From: DATFRX01 sp035630615
GTDB taxonomy: Bacteria > Actinomycetota > Actinomycetes > Propionibacteriales > Nocardioidaceae
Direction of reading: 5' to 3'
Assembly (NCBI GenBank): GCA_035630615.1
Contig: DASQKI010000046.1
Coordinates: 83,866 to 147,865 of the forward strand
DNA: 64,000 nucleotides
Part shown: positions 8,558-18,042 of the stretch, piece by piece
Numbering within the stretch: the first letter of the stretch is position 1
Layout of the letters: every line of letters begins with the position of its first letter
Notes under the pieces: generated by a model
Told to the model about the DNA's origin: nothing
Database searches by the model: none
What the model saw: the letters and a program-made list of their open reading frames with translations, nothing else
Program-made: the position numbers and the translations under genes

Positions 8558-9277
8558 GTGGGAGTGCTGCACCGCTTCGAACAGCGGCTCGAACATATGG
8601 TCACCGGGGCGTTCGCCCGAGCCTTCCGCAGCGCCGTGCAGCCGGTTGAGATCGCGGCCGCGCTGCAGCGTGAGATCGACAACTCGGCTCAGGTCCTGTC
8701 CCGCGATCGGCTTCTCGCGCCCAACAGCTTCCACGTCGAGCTGTCTGAGCCCGACTTCGAACGGCTGTCGCCCTACGGGGACGCCCTGTCGGCCGAGCTC
8801 GCGACGCTGGTCCGCGAGCACGTCAGCGAGCAGCGCTACACCCTGGCCGGCCCCCTGGACATCTCCTTCGGCCAGGGAGACGACCTCACCACCGGGCGAT
8901 TCCGCGTACGCAGTCGGGCCAATGCCGAGGTGACGCAGATGGCCGGCCAGCCTTCGACTGGCGACGCTCCCGTCCTCCTCGAAGTCAACGGTGAGCGTCA
9001 TCCGCTGCAACCCCCGGGCATCGTAGTCGGGCGAGGAAGTGACGCCGGTCTACGGATCAACGATCCCGGTGTCTCGCGAAAACATGTGGAGATCCGGGTT
9101 GACGTGGGCGGTGGTCAGGTTACGGTGAGCGCCATCGATCTAGGCTCTACGAACGGCACCAGCATGGACGGTCGTAGAGTGCAACAAGCCCTTCTCCACG
9201 ACGGCTCCACCATTGTCATTGGAAACACCACTATGGTCGTCCGCGACCCGACCGCAATGAACGAAAGATCGGGGTGA
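8558..9277 (+). CDS. fhaA: FHA-domain protein FhaA (DUF3662 + FHA)
   Basis: 239 residues from a GTG at 8558. I prefer this start because AAAGGAGGGAGATGTC precedes it and the protein then begins VGVLHRFEQRLEHMVTGAFA, the usual FhaA start. Residues 1-120 match the DUF3662 N-terminal domain. A linker follows, and the C-terminal FHA domain (about 150-235) shows IVVGRGSDAGLRINDPGVSRKHVEI with the phosphothreonine-contacting Arg, Ser and His, and LGSTNGTSMDG. In mycobacteria FhaA regulates late steps of peptidoglycan synthesis through phosphorylated partners. First gene of the fhaA-pknB operon. Confidence 0.95.
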   Translation: MGVLHRFEQRLEHMVTGAFARAFRSAVQPVEIAAALQREIDNSAQVLSRDRLLAPNSFHVELSEPDFERLSPYGDALSAELATLVREHVSEQRYTLAGPLDISFGQGDDLTTGRFRVRSRANAEVTQMAGQPSTGDAPVLLEVNGERHPLQPPGIVVGRGSDAGLRINDPGVSRKHVEIRVDVGGGQVTVSAIDLGSTNGTSMDGRRVQQALLHDGSTIVIGNTTMVVRDPTAMNERSG

Positions 9278-9281
9278 GCGC

Positions 9282-9752
9282 GTGTCAGAACTCACCCTGA
9301 CGCTGATCAAGTTGGGGTTCTTGGCCGTTCTATGGCTGTTCGTGCTCTCGGCCGTCTCGGTTATCCGCTCCGACATCTTCGGCACCCGGGTCGAGACACC
9401 CCGCCCGGCCAAGCAGGCCAAGCCCGCCAAACAACCCAAGCCCAAGAAGCAGCCTCGCGGTGCCCCCAGTACGCTCACGGTCACCGAAGGCCCCAACGCG
9501 GGCCAGATCGTGGGACTCGATGGACCACCCATCCTGATCGGCCGGGGTGCCGACGCGACACTGCGGCTCGATGACGACTATGTTTCGACCCGCCATGCGC
9601 GGATCGCGACCAACGGGGAGCAGTGGTTCGTCGAGGACCTGGGCTCTACCAACGGCACCTACCTCGGTAGCCAACGCGTCGTCGCTCCCTCTCCCATCGC
9701 GGTCGGGACGCCGGTACGCATCGGCAAGACCGTGGTCGAGCTTCGGAAGTAG
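9282..9752 (+). CDS. fhaB: membrane-anchored FHA-domain protein (FhaB/FipA)
   Basis: 156 residues from a GTG. A single TM helix near the N-terminus (LIKLGFLAVLWLFVLSAVSV) is followed by a Lys/Pro-rich linker (AKQAKPAKQPKPKKQ). A C-terminal FHA domain follows with ILIGRGADATLRLDDDYVSTRHARI and LGSTNGTYLG; all pThr-binding residues are present. In mycobacteria FipA links PknA phosphorylation to division through FtsZ/FtsQ. The gene starts 4 bp after fhaA and ends 6 bp before pstP. Confidence 0.95.
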   Translation: MSELTLTLIKLGFLAVLWLFVLSAVSVIRSDIFGTRVETPRPAKQAKPAKQPKPKKQPRGAPSTLTVTEGPNAGQIVGLDGPPILIGRGADATLRLDDDYVSTRHARIATNGEQWFVEDLGSTNGTYLGSQRVVAPSPIAVGTPVRIGKTVVELRK

Positions 9753-9758
9753 CAGGCG

Positions 9759-11063
9759 ATGACGATCTCGTTGCGCTATGCCGCCCTGTCCGACATCGGG
9801 CGAGTGCGCAAGAAGAACGAAGACTCGGGGTATGCCAGCGCGCGCCTGCTCATCCAGGCCGACGGCATGGGTGGCCCGCCAGCTGGCGACCTCGCGTCCG
9901 CCACCACGGTGCAGACGATGCGTCGCCTCGACGAGCCGGTCAGCGGCGACCTGGTCGAGGCGCTCGCCGGCGCGGTCCATCGGGCCAACGACCGACTCAG
10001 CGAGATGGTCGAGGCCGACCCCTCGGTCGAGGGCATGGGTTGCACGCTCGACGCGCTGCTCACCGACGGCGAACGGGTCGCGCTGGCCCACATCGGTGAC
10101 TCCCGGGCGTACTTGCTCCGCGGCGGCGCCCTGACCCAGCTCACCAACGACCACACCTTCGTACAGACGCTGGTCGACGAGGGCCGGATCACGCTCGAGG
10201 AAGCCCGCACCCACCCGCATCGGTCGCTGATGATCCGCGCGCTCGACGGCCGCAGCGAGCTGGAGCCGGACATCGCCCTGATCAACGTGCAGCCCGGCGA
10301 CCGCATCATGCTGTGCAGCGACGGCCTGAGCGGGTTCGTCAACGACGCCGCGATCGCGCGGCTCATCAGCATCGGCACCGTCGACGCCGCGGCGACCGCG
10401 CTGGTGCGCACCGCGCTCGATTCGGGCAGCAACGACAACGTCACGTGCATCCTCGCCGAGGTCACCGACGAGGACTTGACCGCCAACGAGCCGCTGATCG
10501 TCGGAGCGGCCGCCGAACAGCTTGCTCGTGGCTCCGACACGTCCCGCCACGCGCCGGTCATCGATGAGCCCGACGACAGCAACCGCGATCCGGAGGAGCT
10601 GCGCTATGCCCCGCTGGCTCCGCGGCGCTTCCGCTGGCTGCGTCGCGCCCTGATCGCGGTCGTGCTGCTCGCCGTGATCGGACTGACGGTCAAGTGGCTC
10701 TACGACTGGACCCAGCGGCAGTACTACGTCGCCGAGCACGACGGGCACGTGGCGATCTTCCGGGGACTCGACGGCAGCATCGGCGGCTTCAACCTGTCGA
10801 GCGTCTACGACGAGTCCACTCTCGAGGTCGACGACCTGTCCGAATACCAGCGCAGCCAGGTCGAGGACGGCATCGAGGTCGACGACCTCGCCATGGCCGA
10901 GCAGACGGTCACCAACCTGCGAGAGGGGTCGACGCTACCGACCGACCCGAGTGAGTCGCCGACCTCGCCGACGTCACCCAGCTCACCCACGAAGTCGACC
11001 TCGAAGTCGCCCACGAAGCCAACGGACAAGAGCCCGAACGACGGTGGGGGCGGACGCCAATGA
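9759..11063 (+). CDS. pstP: PP2C-family Ser/Thr phosphatase PstP
   Basis: 434 residues. The N-terminal PP2C domain (about 1-235) has the metal-binding Asp motifs RKKNEDSGYA, ADGMGG, HIGDSRAYLLRGG, LCSDGLSGFV and SNDNVTCI. A TM helix (about 290-310, ALIAVVLLAVIGLTV) leads to a short extracytoplasmic domain. The tail is Ser/Thr/Pro-rich (SPTSPTSPSSPTKSTSKSPT). This is the only phosphatase in the operon and is expected to reverse PknA/PknB phosphorylation. The ATGA overlap with rodA suggests translational coupling. The extracellular part is shorter than in M. tuberculosis PstP. Confidence 0.95.
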   Translation: MTISLRYAALSDIGRVRKKNEDSGYASARLLIQADGMGGPPAGDLASATTVQTMRRLDEPVSGDLVEALAGAVHRANDRLSEMVEADPSVEGMGCTLDALLTDGERVALAHIGDSRAYLLRGGALTQLTNDHTFVQTLVDEGRITLEEARTHPHRSLMIRALDGRSELEPDIALINVQPGDRIMLCSDGLSGFVNDAAIARLISIGTVDAAATALVRTALDSGSNDNVTCILAEVTDEDLTANEPLIVGAAAEQLARGSDTSRHAPVIDEPDDSNRDPEELRYAPLAPRRFRWLRRALIAVVLLAVIGLTVKWLYDWTQRQYYVAEHDGHVAIFRGLDGSIGGFNLSSVYDESTLEVDDLSEYQRSQVEDGIEVDDLAMAEQTVTNLREGSTLPTDPSESPTSPTSPSSPTKSTSKSPTKPTDKSPNDGGGGRQ

Positions 11064-12469
11064 GCGCGGCGTCCATGACGCCGAGCCTGGTGCCGCGGAA
11101 GCGCCGTGGCGCCGAGTTGTTTCTGCTCTTCTTGGCCCTGGTCGTCGGCGTCGGTGCCTACGTCGCGGTCGGTCTCGGCTTCAACGGCGAGGTTCCGTCG
11201 GACACCTACACCCTCGGCGGCGGCATGGCCGTCCTCGCGATCGTCGCCCACATCATCGTGCGGCAGTTCGCTCCATACGCCGATCCGGTCCTGTTGCCGC
11301 TCATCGTCGCGCTCAACGGCCTGGGCCTGGCGATGATCCACCGCATCGACCTGAGCCTCGAGGCCGCGGGGAGCTCCTTCGGCCCGTACGCCGGGCAGCA
11401 GCTGCTGTGGACCCTCATCGGAGTCATCGGCTTCCTGACCGTGCTCGTCGTGGTGCGTGACCACCGGCGGCTGCAGGCGTTCACCTATACCTTCGGCCTC
11501 GCGGCTCTCGCGCTGCTGATGCTGCCGCTGGTGCCCGGCCTCGGGACCACCATCAACGGCGCTCGGATCTGGATCCGACTCGGTCCGATGAGCTTCCAGC
11601 CGGGCGAGGTGGCCAAGCTCTTCCTGGTCGTGTTCTTCGCCGGCTATCTGGTCGTCAAGCGGGACGCGCTGGCGCTCGCCGGCCGACGGTTCCTCGGGCT
11701 CGATCTGCCGCGAGGTCGTGACCTCGGACCGATCCTGGTCGCCTGGCTGGTGAGCCTCGGCGTCCTGGTCTTCCAGCGCGACCTGGGCTCGTCGCTGCTG
11801 TTCTTCGGGTTGTTTCTGGTGCTGCTCTACGTCGCGACCGAGCGGCCGGGCTGGCTCGTGGTCGGCGGCCTGCTGTTCGCCGCCGGTGCCTACTTCAGCT
11901 ACCTCACGTTCGGTCACGTTCAGGAGCGGATCCACGGGTGGACCGACACGTTCGCGATCATCGAGACCGGGTCCCACAAGGGGGAGTACCTCTACTTCCA
12001 GCCCGTCCAGGGCCTGTTCGGCATGGGGTACGGAGGGTTGATCGGCCGCGGGCTGGGTCAAGGCGACCCGACGGAGACGCCGTACTCCTGGTCCGACTTC
12101 ATCACCGCCTCGTTCGGCGAGGAGTTGGGCCTCGCCGGGCTGATGGCGATCCTGATGATCTACGCCCTGCTCGTCGAGCGCGGACTCCGCACCGCCTTGG
12201 TCTGCCGCGATACGTTCGGCAAGCTGATAGCGGTCGGACTTGCGGTGTCGTTCGCGCTGCAGGTCTTCGTGGTGGTCGGTGGCGTGACGCGGTTGATCCC
12301 GCTCACCGGGCTGACCGCACCGTTCTTGTCGTACGGGGGGTCGTCGCTCGTGGTCAACTGGGCGATCGTCGCGTTGCTGTTGCGGATCAGTGACCAGGCT
12401 CGCCGTCCGGCGCCGGAAGTCCGACCCCCAGCCCTAGACGACGCAACCCAGGTGGTGAAGCTGCGATGA
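11060..12469 (+). CDS. rodA: FtsW/RodA/SpoVE-family peptidoglycan polymerase
   Basis: 469 residues with about ten to twelve hydrophobic helices. Visible family signatures include NGLGLAMIHRIDLSL, NGARIWIRLGPMSFQPGEVAKL, VFQRDLGSSLLFFG and PLTGLTAPFLSYGGSSLVVNW. The Asp in the ERPG/QRDLG region corresponds to the SEDS catalytic aspartate neighbourhood. It polymerises lipid II glycans together with a class B PBP, here the overlapping pbpA product. It overlaps pstP and pbpA by 4 bp on each side. Confidence 0.95.
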   Translation: MSAASMTPSLVPRKRRGAELFLLFLALVVGVGAYVAVGLGFNGEVPSDTYTLGGGMAVLAIVAHIIVRQFAPYADPVLLPLIVALNGLGLAMIHRIDLSLEAAGSSFGPYAGQQLLWTLIGVIGFLTVLVVVRDHRRLQAFTYTFGLAALALLMLPLVPGLGTTINGARIWIRLGPMSFQPGEVAKLFLVVFFAGYLVVKRDALALAGRRFLGLDLPRGRDLGPILVAWLVSLGVLVFQRDLGSSLLFFGLFLVLLYVATERPGWLVVGGLLFAAGAYFSYLTFGHVQERIHGWTDTFAIIETGSHKGEYLYFQPVQGLFGMGYGGLIGRGLGQGDPTETPYSWSDFITASFGEELGLAGLMAILMIYALLVERGLRTALVCRDTFGKLIAVGLAVSFALQVFVVVGGVTRLIPLTGLTAPFLSYGGSSLVVNWAIVALLLRISDQARRPAPEVRPPALDDATQVVKLR

Positions 12470-13917
12470 ACCGACCCATCCGCGTGATGGCCATCGCCTG
12501 CCTCGTCCTGTTCGTCGCCTTGATGGCCAACATCAACTACATCCAGTACATCGACGCCGACGACCTCAACACCATGGTCGCCAACAACCGCGTACGCCAT
12601 GACGAGTTTTCTCGCGAGCGCGGCCCGATCATCGTCGGCGACCGGCAGATCGCGCTGAGCGAGCCGGTCGACGACGAGTTCGAATACCTCCGGGCCTACC
12701 GCCAGACCAATCTCTACGCCAACCTCACCGGCTTCTACTCCTACGACCACGCCTCGACCGACCTCGAGAACAGCCAAAACAGCATCCTGTCCGGCAGCGA
12801 CCCGCGGCTGTTCGTCAACCGGGTCATCGACCTGCTCAGCAGCGAGCAGTCCAAGGGCGGCAGCGTCACGCTGACCATCGACCCCGAGGCGCAGCGCGCG
12901 GCCTACGAGGGACTGACGAAGATCAGCAACAACGGCGCGGCGGTCGCGCTCGACCCCGACACCGGAGCTGTCCTCGCGATGGTGAGCGTGCCCGGATGGG
13001 ACCCCAATCCGCTGGCCAGCCACGACTTCGGCAAGGCGGACGCTGCGTACCAGGACCTGATCAAAGACCCCGCCAACCCGCTGCTCGACCGAAGCCGGGA
13101 GCAGATCTACGCGCCCGGATCGACATTCAAGCTCGTCACGGCGGCGGCCGCGCTGCAAAACGGCTACAACCCCGACTCGGAGATCAACGGCAACTTCAGC
13201 CTGTCGTTCCCCGGCATCGACTACCAACTGGTCAACGAGTTCGACTGCGGCGGCAGCACGTTGACGATCGCGCTCGCCAACTCCTGCAACGTCGCTTTCG
13301 GCGACCTGGCGCTCGATCTCGGCGAGGACAAGATCCGGGCGCAGGCGGAGGCCTTCGGGTTCGGCGACAGCAGCTACCTCGACGGCCTGACCGTCGCGCC
13401 GAGTCAGTTCACCCTGCCGGGATCGTCGGGGGAGCTCGACGAGCCGCAGCTGGCGCAGAGTGCGATCGGCCAATACAACGTCGCGGCGACGCCGCTGCAG
13501 ATGGCGATGGTGGCAGCCGGCATCGCCAACGACGGCGTCGTCATGAATCCGTACATCGTCGACACCGTGCGCTCGCCGGAGTTCGAGATCCTCGAGCGCA
13601 CCCAGCCTGACGACTACTCCGAGGCGATGAGCTCGGGGTCGGCCGCGCAGCTCAAGGAGATGATGCAGGCGGTCGTGACGCAGGGCACGGCGGCCGGCGT
13701 CGGCCTGCCGGAGGGGAGCGCCGCCAAGACCGGCACGGCTCAGCGCGGCGCAGGCCAGAACCCGTACGCCTGGTTCGTCGCCTGCTCACCGGATGACGAG
13801 GTCGCGATCGCGGTGATCGTCGAGGACCCGTCCAATGTTGCGCAGGACGACATCACCGGCTCGGGCATCGCCGGTCCGATCGCCGTCGACATCATGAATG
13901 CGGTGCGGAACAAGTGA
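12466..13917 (+). CDS. pbpA: class B penicillin-binding protein PbpA
   Basis: 483 residues: one N-terminal TM anchor (about 5-25), a dimerisation region and a transpeptidase domain. The active-site motifs are complete: STFK with Ser at residue 219 (APGSTFKLVTA), SCN in ALANSCNVAFG, and KTGTA in SAAKTGTAQRG. It cross-links peptidoglycan and forms the SEDS-bPBP pair with the adjacent RodA. The C-terminus is compact, as in mycobacterial PbpA. A large inverted repeat follows in the spacer before pknA. Confidence 0.95.
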   Translation: MNRPIRVMAIACLVLFVALMANINYIQYIDADDLNTMVANNRVRHDEFSRERGPIIVGDRQIALSEPVDDEFEYLRAYRQTNLYANLTGFYSYDHASTDLENSQNSILSGSDPRLFVNRVIDLLSSEQSKGGSVTLTIDPEAQRAAYEGLTKISNNGAAVALDPDTGAVLAMVSVPGWDPNPLASHDFGKADAAYQDLIKDPANPLLDRSREQIYAPGSTFKLVTAAAALQNGYNPDSEINGNFSLSFPGIDYQLVNEFDCGGSTLTIALANSCNVAFGDLALDLGEDKIRAQAEAFGFGDSSYLDGLTVAPSQFTLPGSSGELDEPQLAQSAIGQYNVAATPLQMAMVAAGIANDGVVMNPYIVDTVRSPEFEILERTQPDDYSEAMSSGSAAQLKEMMQAVVTQGTAAGVGLPEGSAAKTGTAQRGAGQNPYAWFVACSPDDEVAIAVIVEDPSNVAQDDITGSGIAGPIAVDIMNAVRNK

Positions 13918-13933
13918 GTCAGCCGCCACTGTC

Positions 13934-14022
13934 GCGTCGAGATTGCGCGTCTTGTCCGCCCGGCGACGGCGGACAGCGTCCCATTGGCGGCACCCGGCGG
14001 GCAAGACGCGCAATCTCGACGC
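13934..14022. repeat. long inverted repeat, family 1 (core CGAGATTGCGCGTCTTG), copy A
   Basis: Two perfect 21-bp arms (13934-13954 and 14002-14022) share the core CGAGATTGCGCGTCTTG. A 47-bp loop contains further partial symmetry (CCGCCCGG / CCGGCGGG). It sits between pbpA and pknA inside the operon. The same core, again as an inverted repeat, occurs at 35427-35515. Confidence 0.85.
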
Positions 14023-14047
14023 AAAGGGGTGAAGGCGAGGTGCGCGC

Positions 14048-15445
14048 GTGAGCCCAGAACCGCTAGCCGGCGGCCGCTACACGCTCGACCGGCACCTCGC
14101 GACCGGTGGCATGGGCACGGTCTACGTCGCCACCGACAACGCGCTCAGCCGAGCGGTCGCGATCAAGATCCTCAAGCCGGAGTTTGCCAGCGACCGGGCG
14201 TTTCGCACCCGGTTCGAGACCGAGGCTCGGCACGCGGCCGGACTCGACCATCCCGGCATCGCCAAGGTCTACGACTTCGGCGAGACGACGACCGACGGCA
14301 CCCCGCGGCCGTACCTCGTCATGGAGTACGTCGACGGCCAGCCGCTGTCGGCGTTGCTGGCGGCAGGGCGGCCGCTGGAGACCGACCGCGTCGTCGACCT
14401 GATCGCGCAGACCGCCGAAGCGCTGCAAGCCGCGCATGACAAGCAGATCGTCCACCGCGACGTCAAGCCGGCCAACCTGCTCATCACGCCGGACGCGCGA
14501 GTCAAGGTGACCGACTTCGGCATCGCCAAGGCGGCGTCGGACACGCCGATCACGCAGACCGGCACGATCATCGGGACCGCGCACTACCTGCCCCCGGAGC
14601 AGGCCGAAGGCAAACCGGCGACGGCCCGCAGTGACATCTATGCGCTCGGCGTCGTGCTCTACGAATGCCTGTCCGGCACCAGGCCGTTCCTGGCGGACAA
14701 CCCGGTCGCGATCGCGATCGCGCACGTTCGCCAGGATCCGACGCCGCTGCCGGACACGGTGCCGCCCTGGCTCGCGGCGCTGACGATGCGGATGATGGCG
14801 AAGAGCCCGGACGATCGGCCAGCGAGCGCCGGCGGGCTGGCGAAGGAGCTGCGAGCCGGCGGGGCGATTGGCGCGGGAGACCCCCGTACCAGTCTTTTTG
14901 GCGCGGGGGCCGCCCTTATGGCTACCGACGACGCAAATCGGACACAGGTTATGCCCGCGGGCGGTGTTTCTCCGCCCGAGCCGACTCCCGAGCCCGACGA
15001 CGCGCGGCGCCGGCGCATCCGGATCGCCGCCATCGTGATCGGAGCGCTCATCGTGCTCGCTCTGATCATCCTCGGCGCGGTCGCGCTGCTGGGCGGCGAC
15101 GACGGCGATGGCTCACCCAGTGAGCAGCCGCCGACGTCGGAAGGGAAAGATCATCCGAAGAAGAACGACAACTCGCAGACGCAAGCGCCGACGACGGAGT
15201 CCGAGGAACCACCGACCACCGAGCCAAACACCGAGCCCAGCAACGAGCCGAGCACGGAGCCCACGACCGAACCGACCACAAAGCCGACGACCGAACCCAC
15301 GACCGAGCCGACCACGGAACCGACGACCGAACCCACCACGGAACCCACGACGGCGACTAGCGAGCCCACCAGCGCGACGACAACGACGCAGCGTACGACG
15401 AGCTCGACTGCCACACCTGACGAGGAAGACGTAACAGGACCATGA
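14048..15445 (+). CDS. pknA: Ser/Thr protein kinase PknA
   Basis: 465 residues from a GTG. The kinase domain (about 1-265) has the Gly loop LATGGMGTVYVA, the VAIKILKPE lysine, HRDVKPANLLI and TDFGIAKA, then GTAHYLPPEQ and RSDIYALGVVLYE. One TM helix (about 322-345, RIAAIVIGALIVLALIILGA) follows. The C-terminus is an extracytoplasmic tail built mainly of TEPT repeats with no globular domain, unlike PknB. PknA controls cell shape and septation; its targets include FtsZ and the FHA proteins in mycobacteria. It overlaps pknB by 4 bp. Confidence 0.95.
   Translation: MSPEPLAGGRYTLDRHLATGGMGTVYVATDNALSRAVAIKILKPEFASDRAFRTRFETEARHAAGLDHPGIAKVYDFGETTTDGTPRPYLVMEYVDGQPLSALLAAGRPLETDRVVDLIAQTAEALQAAHDKQIVHRDVKPANLLITPDARVKVTDFGIAKAASDTPITQTGTIIGTAHYLPPEQAEGKPATARSDIYALGVVLYECLSGTRPFLADNPVAIAIAHVRQDPTPLPDTVPPWLAALTMRMMAKSPDDRPASAGGLAKELRAGGAIGAGDPRTSLFGAGAALMATDDANRTQVMPAGGVSPPEPTPEPDDARRRRIRIAAIVIGALIVLALIILGAVALLGGDDGDGSPSEQPPTSEGKDHPKKNDNSQTQAPTTESEEPPTTEPNTEPSNEPSTEPTTEPTTKPTTEPTTEPTTEPTTEPTTEPTTATSEPTSATTTTQRTTSSTATPDEEDVTGP
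15220..15355 (+). repeat. TEPT-coding tandem repeat in pknA
   Basis: Imperfect 12-bp units (ACC GAG CCC ACG and variants) encode about ten TEPT/TEPS units in the PknA extracytoplasmic tail. Synonymous codons alternate between units. The tract is likely length-variable between strains. Confidence 0.8.
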
Positions 15446-17235
15446 CGACGCAGCCCCCTAGCGATGGCACGGGCCCCAGCCGCCTCGGCGAGCGGTACGA
15501 GCTCGGCGCGTTGATTGGCCGTGGGGGGATGGCCGATGTCCGCGTGGGTCGCGACCTGCGGTTAGGCCGCACGGTCGCGATCAAGCGCCTCCGGACCGAC
15601 CTGGCGAGCGACCCGACTTTCCAAGCCCGCTTCCGTCGCGAGGCACAGTCGGCCGCCTCGCTCAACCATCCGGCGATCGTCGCCGTCTACGACACCGCTG
15701 AGGAGCCCGACCACGACGGCCAGCTGCTGCCGTACATCGTGATGGAATACGTCGACGGTCGCACCCTGCGCGAGGTGCTCCGCGAGGGTCGCAAGATCCT
15801 GCCGGAGCGCGCCCTCGAGATCACCGCCGACGTCCTGTCGGCGCTCGACTACAGCCACCGCGCCGGCATCGTCCACCGTGACATCAAGCCGGCCAACGTG
15901 ATGCTGACGCCAGCGGGTCAGGTCAAGGTCATGGACTTCGGCATCGCCCGCGCGGTGGCCGACTCGTCGGCGACCATGACGCAGACCGCGGCCGTGCTCG
16001 GCACCGCGCAGTACCTCTCTCCGGAGCAGGCTCGAGGCGAGCCGGTTGACGCCCGCAGCGACATCTACTCGACCGGCTGCCTGCTCTACGAGCTGCTCAC
16101 CGGTCGACCTCCGTTCGTCGGCGACAGCCCCGTGTCGGTGGCCTACCAGCACGTACGCGAGACGCCGGAGCGCCCGTCGCTCTACAACCCGGAGGTCACC
16201 GACGACGTCGACGCGATCGTCGCGAAGGCTCTGACGAAGCGGATCGAAAACCGCTACCAGAGCGCGGCTGAGATGCGGTCCGACATCGAGCGCGCCCTCG
16301 CCGGCCAGTCGGTCACCGCACCGGCCCTGGCCACCGACCCCAACCCGGACCAGGACGAGACCGCGACGGCCGTCGTGCCCGCGATGGCCGACGACGAGGA
16401 GCTTGAGCCCAAGCGGCGCTGGCCGTGGATCGTATTGATCCTGCTGCTCGTCGGCCTGCTGATCGCCGCCTTCATCCTGGCCCCGAAGCTGCTCGGCAGC
16501 GACAGCGACGAAGCCAACGTGTCGGTGCCCGACGTCGTCGGTGAGAAGCTGGCCGACGCCCAGAAGGCCATCGAAGACGAGGGTCTGGCCGTCGGCGATG
16601 TGACGAAGGAGCCAAGCGAGGACACCGGCAAGGGTCGCATCATCAGCCAGGATCCGGACGGTGGCGATTTCCTCAGCGAGGGCGATGAGGTCGACCTGGC
16701 CGTCAGCACCGGCCCGCGCACCGTAATCGTGCCGGACAACCTCGTCGGCGGGAAGCTCAAGGATGCGAAGGACGCACTCGATGCGGTCAATCTCGAGTGG
16801 GACGTCGAGCGCGAAGCGAGCGACCGCCCGAAGGGTGAGGTCCTCGAGGCCGACCCGCCGAGTGGCGAGGAGGTCAGCCCGCGTAGTGAGGTCAAGCTGA
16901 CGGTCTCCGACGGCTATCCCACCGTGCCCAACGTCGTCGGCCTGTCCGAGGACGAGGCGGTCGCCAAGCTCGACGCGAGGGGTTTCACCGCCGACCCGCG
17001 AGACATTGAGAGCGACGAGCCGGAGGGAACCGTCGTCGACCAGACGCCGGACCACGGCACCGAGGCCCTGCCGGGCTCGCCGGTCACGATCTACGTCGCG
17101 GTTGCGCCGGAGGAGACGACGCCACCGACGGAGCCGGAGCCGACCACGCCTAGCCAGTCGACGCCGACCTCCCCGCCGACTACTACCTTCCCGACCTTCG
17201 GCGACCGCCGGTCCGGAGGTCGGCGGCGGCGCTGA
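15442..17235 (+). CDS. pknB: Ser/Thr protein kinase PknB with PASTA domains
   Basis: 597 residues. The kinase domain (about 10-280) has IGRGGMADVRVG, VAIKRL, HRDIKPANVM, MDFGIARA and GTAQYLSPEQ. A TM helix lies near 330-350 (WPWIVLILLLVGLLIAAFIL). Three PASTA repeats follow, opening at VSVPDVVGEKLADAQ, VIVPDNLVGGKLKDA and PTVPNVVGLSEDEAV, then a Pro/Thr tail. PASTA domains sense muropeptides or lipid II and activate the kinase. Most mycobacterial and Streptomyces PknB have four PASTA units, so three is slightly short. Last gene of the operon. Confidence 0.96.
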   Translation: MTTQPPSDGTGPSRLGERYELGALIGRGGMADVRVGRDLRLGRTVAIKRLRTDLASDPTFQARFRREAQSAASLNHPAIVAVYDTAEEPDHDGQLLPYIVMEYVDGRTLREVLREGRKILPERALEITADVLSALDYSHRAGIVHRDIKPANVMLTPAGQVKVMDFGIARAVADSSATMTQTAAVLGTAQYLSPEQARGEPVDARSDIYSTGCLLYELLTGRPPFVGDSPVSVAYQHVRETPERPSLYNPEVTDDVDAIVAKALTKRIENRYQSAAEMRSDIERALAGQSVTAPALATDPNPDQDETATAVVPAMADDEELEPKRRWPWIVLILLLVGLLIAAFILAPKLLGSDSDEANVSVPDVVGEKLADAQKAIEDEGLAVGDVTKEPSEDTGKGRIISQDPDGGDFLSEGDEVDLAVSTGPRTVIVPDNLVGGKLKDAKDALDAVNLEWDVEREASDRPKGEVLEADPPSGEEVSPRSEVKLTVSDGYPTVPNVVGLSEDEAVAKLDARGFTADPRDIESDEPEGTVVDQTPDHGTEALPGSPVTIYVAVAPEETTPPTEPEPTTPSQSTPTSPPTTTFPTFGDRRSGGRRRR

Positions 17236-17257
17236 CTCGCGAAACGGTCGTCGGTCG

Positions 17258-17986
17258 CTAGTCGATCGGCTCGGCCCAGCGCAGCTCGGGCGTGACGTCG
17301 TAGCTGGGGATGTCGAGGTTGTCCGACTCGTCGACACTGAGGCCGAGCCCGTACGCGTCGACGTACTCGTTGTAGATCTGCACCGATCGGGATGCGTCGA
17401 GACCGGCCCGCAGGTCCTCGACGTCGCCCACCGCCTCGATCCGGTAGGGCGGGGAATACGGCACGCCCTCGAGCACGACCGTGTTGCCGACGCACTTGAT
17501 CCCGGTCGTCGAGATCAGCCGCTGGCCTTGGAGGCTGATCGCGATAGCGCCGTTGGCCCACAGCGCGTTGACGAACGCCTGGATGTCTTGTTGATGCACA
17601 ACCAGCAGGTTGGCATCGACGCTCGGATCCTCCAGCGCCTCCTGCGGCGCGTCGTCGAGTGTGACCACGAGACCCTCCCCGCTGATCGGCAGCATCCCGG
17701 CCGCCGGCTCCAAACGGTCGACCTCGGCGCGGGCCTGTTCGACCTGGGCGTCGTCGATCTCAGCCTCGAGTGCTTCCTTTTCGGCCCGCAGGTCGCGCAC
17801 CTCGGCTCGCAGGTCGGAAACCTCTTCGGCGCGATCGGTGACGAGTGTGCCCAAATCGGTCGTCGTGCTGCGCAGATCGGTGCCGTCGGCGGTGAACGCG
17901 CTGGCGGCGAAGAGCATGCCGGCGACGGCCGCGACGGCGGGTACAGCGACCTGCCACGCCGGCGTACGCTTCTTGCCCGGACCCAT
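17258..17986 (-). CDS. DUF881-family membrane-anchored protein
   Basis: 242 residues from the ATG at 17986. The start is chosen because the N-terminus MGPGKKRTPAWQVAVPAVAA forms a positive patch plus one TM helix. A coiled coil follows (about residues 40-95, with EEVSDLRAEVRDLRAEKEAL), then the DUF881 core with GLVVTLDDAP, NLLVVHQQDIQAFVNALWANGA and the YSPPYRIEAVGD region. DUF881 proteins are common in Gram-positive bacteria beside division genes; their biochemical role is not established. It is divergent from crgA and convergent with pknB. Confidence 0.88.
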   Translation of the reverse strand: MGPGKKRTPAWQVAVPAVAAVAGMLFAASAFTADGTDLRSTTTDLGTLVTDRAEEVSDLRAEVRDLRAEKEALEAEIDDAQVEQARAEVDRLEPAAGMLPISGEGLVVTLDDAPQEALEDPSVDANLLVVHQQDIQAFVNALWANGAIAISLQGQRLISTTGIKCVGNTVVLEGVPYSPPYRIEAVGDVEDLRAGLDASRSVQIYNEYVDAYGLGLSVDESDNLDIPSYDVTPELRWAEPID

Positions 17987-18042
17987 GCGGGTTACGCTAG
18001 CTGACGTACCACCTTTGACAGACCTCACGTTCAGGAGCCCTC

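Noticed and set aside
15220..15355. CRISPR-like or satellite repeat
   Set aside because: The repeat is in frame within pknA with synonymous variation and no spacers; it encodes TEPT units.
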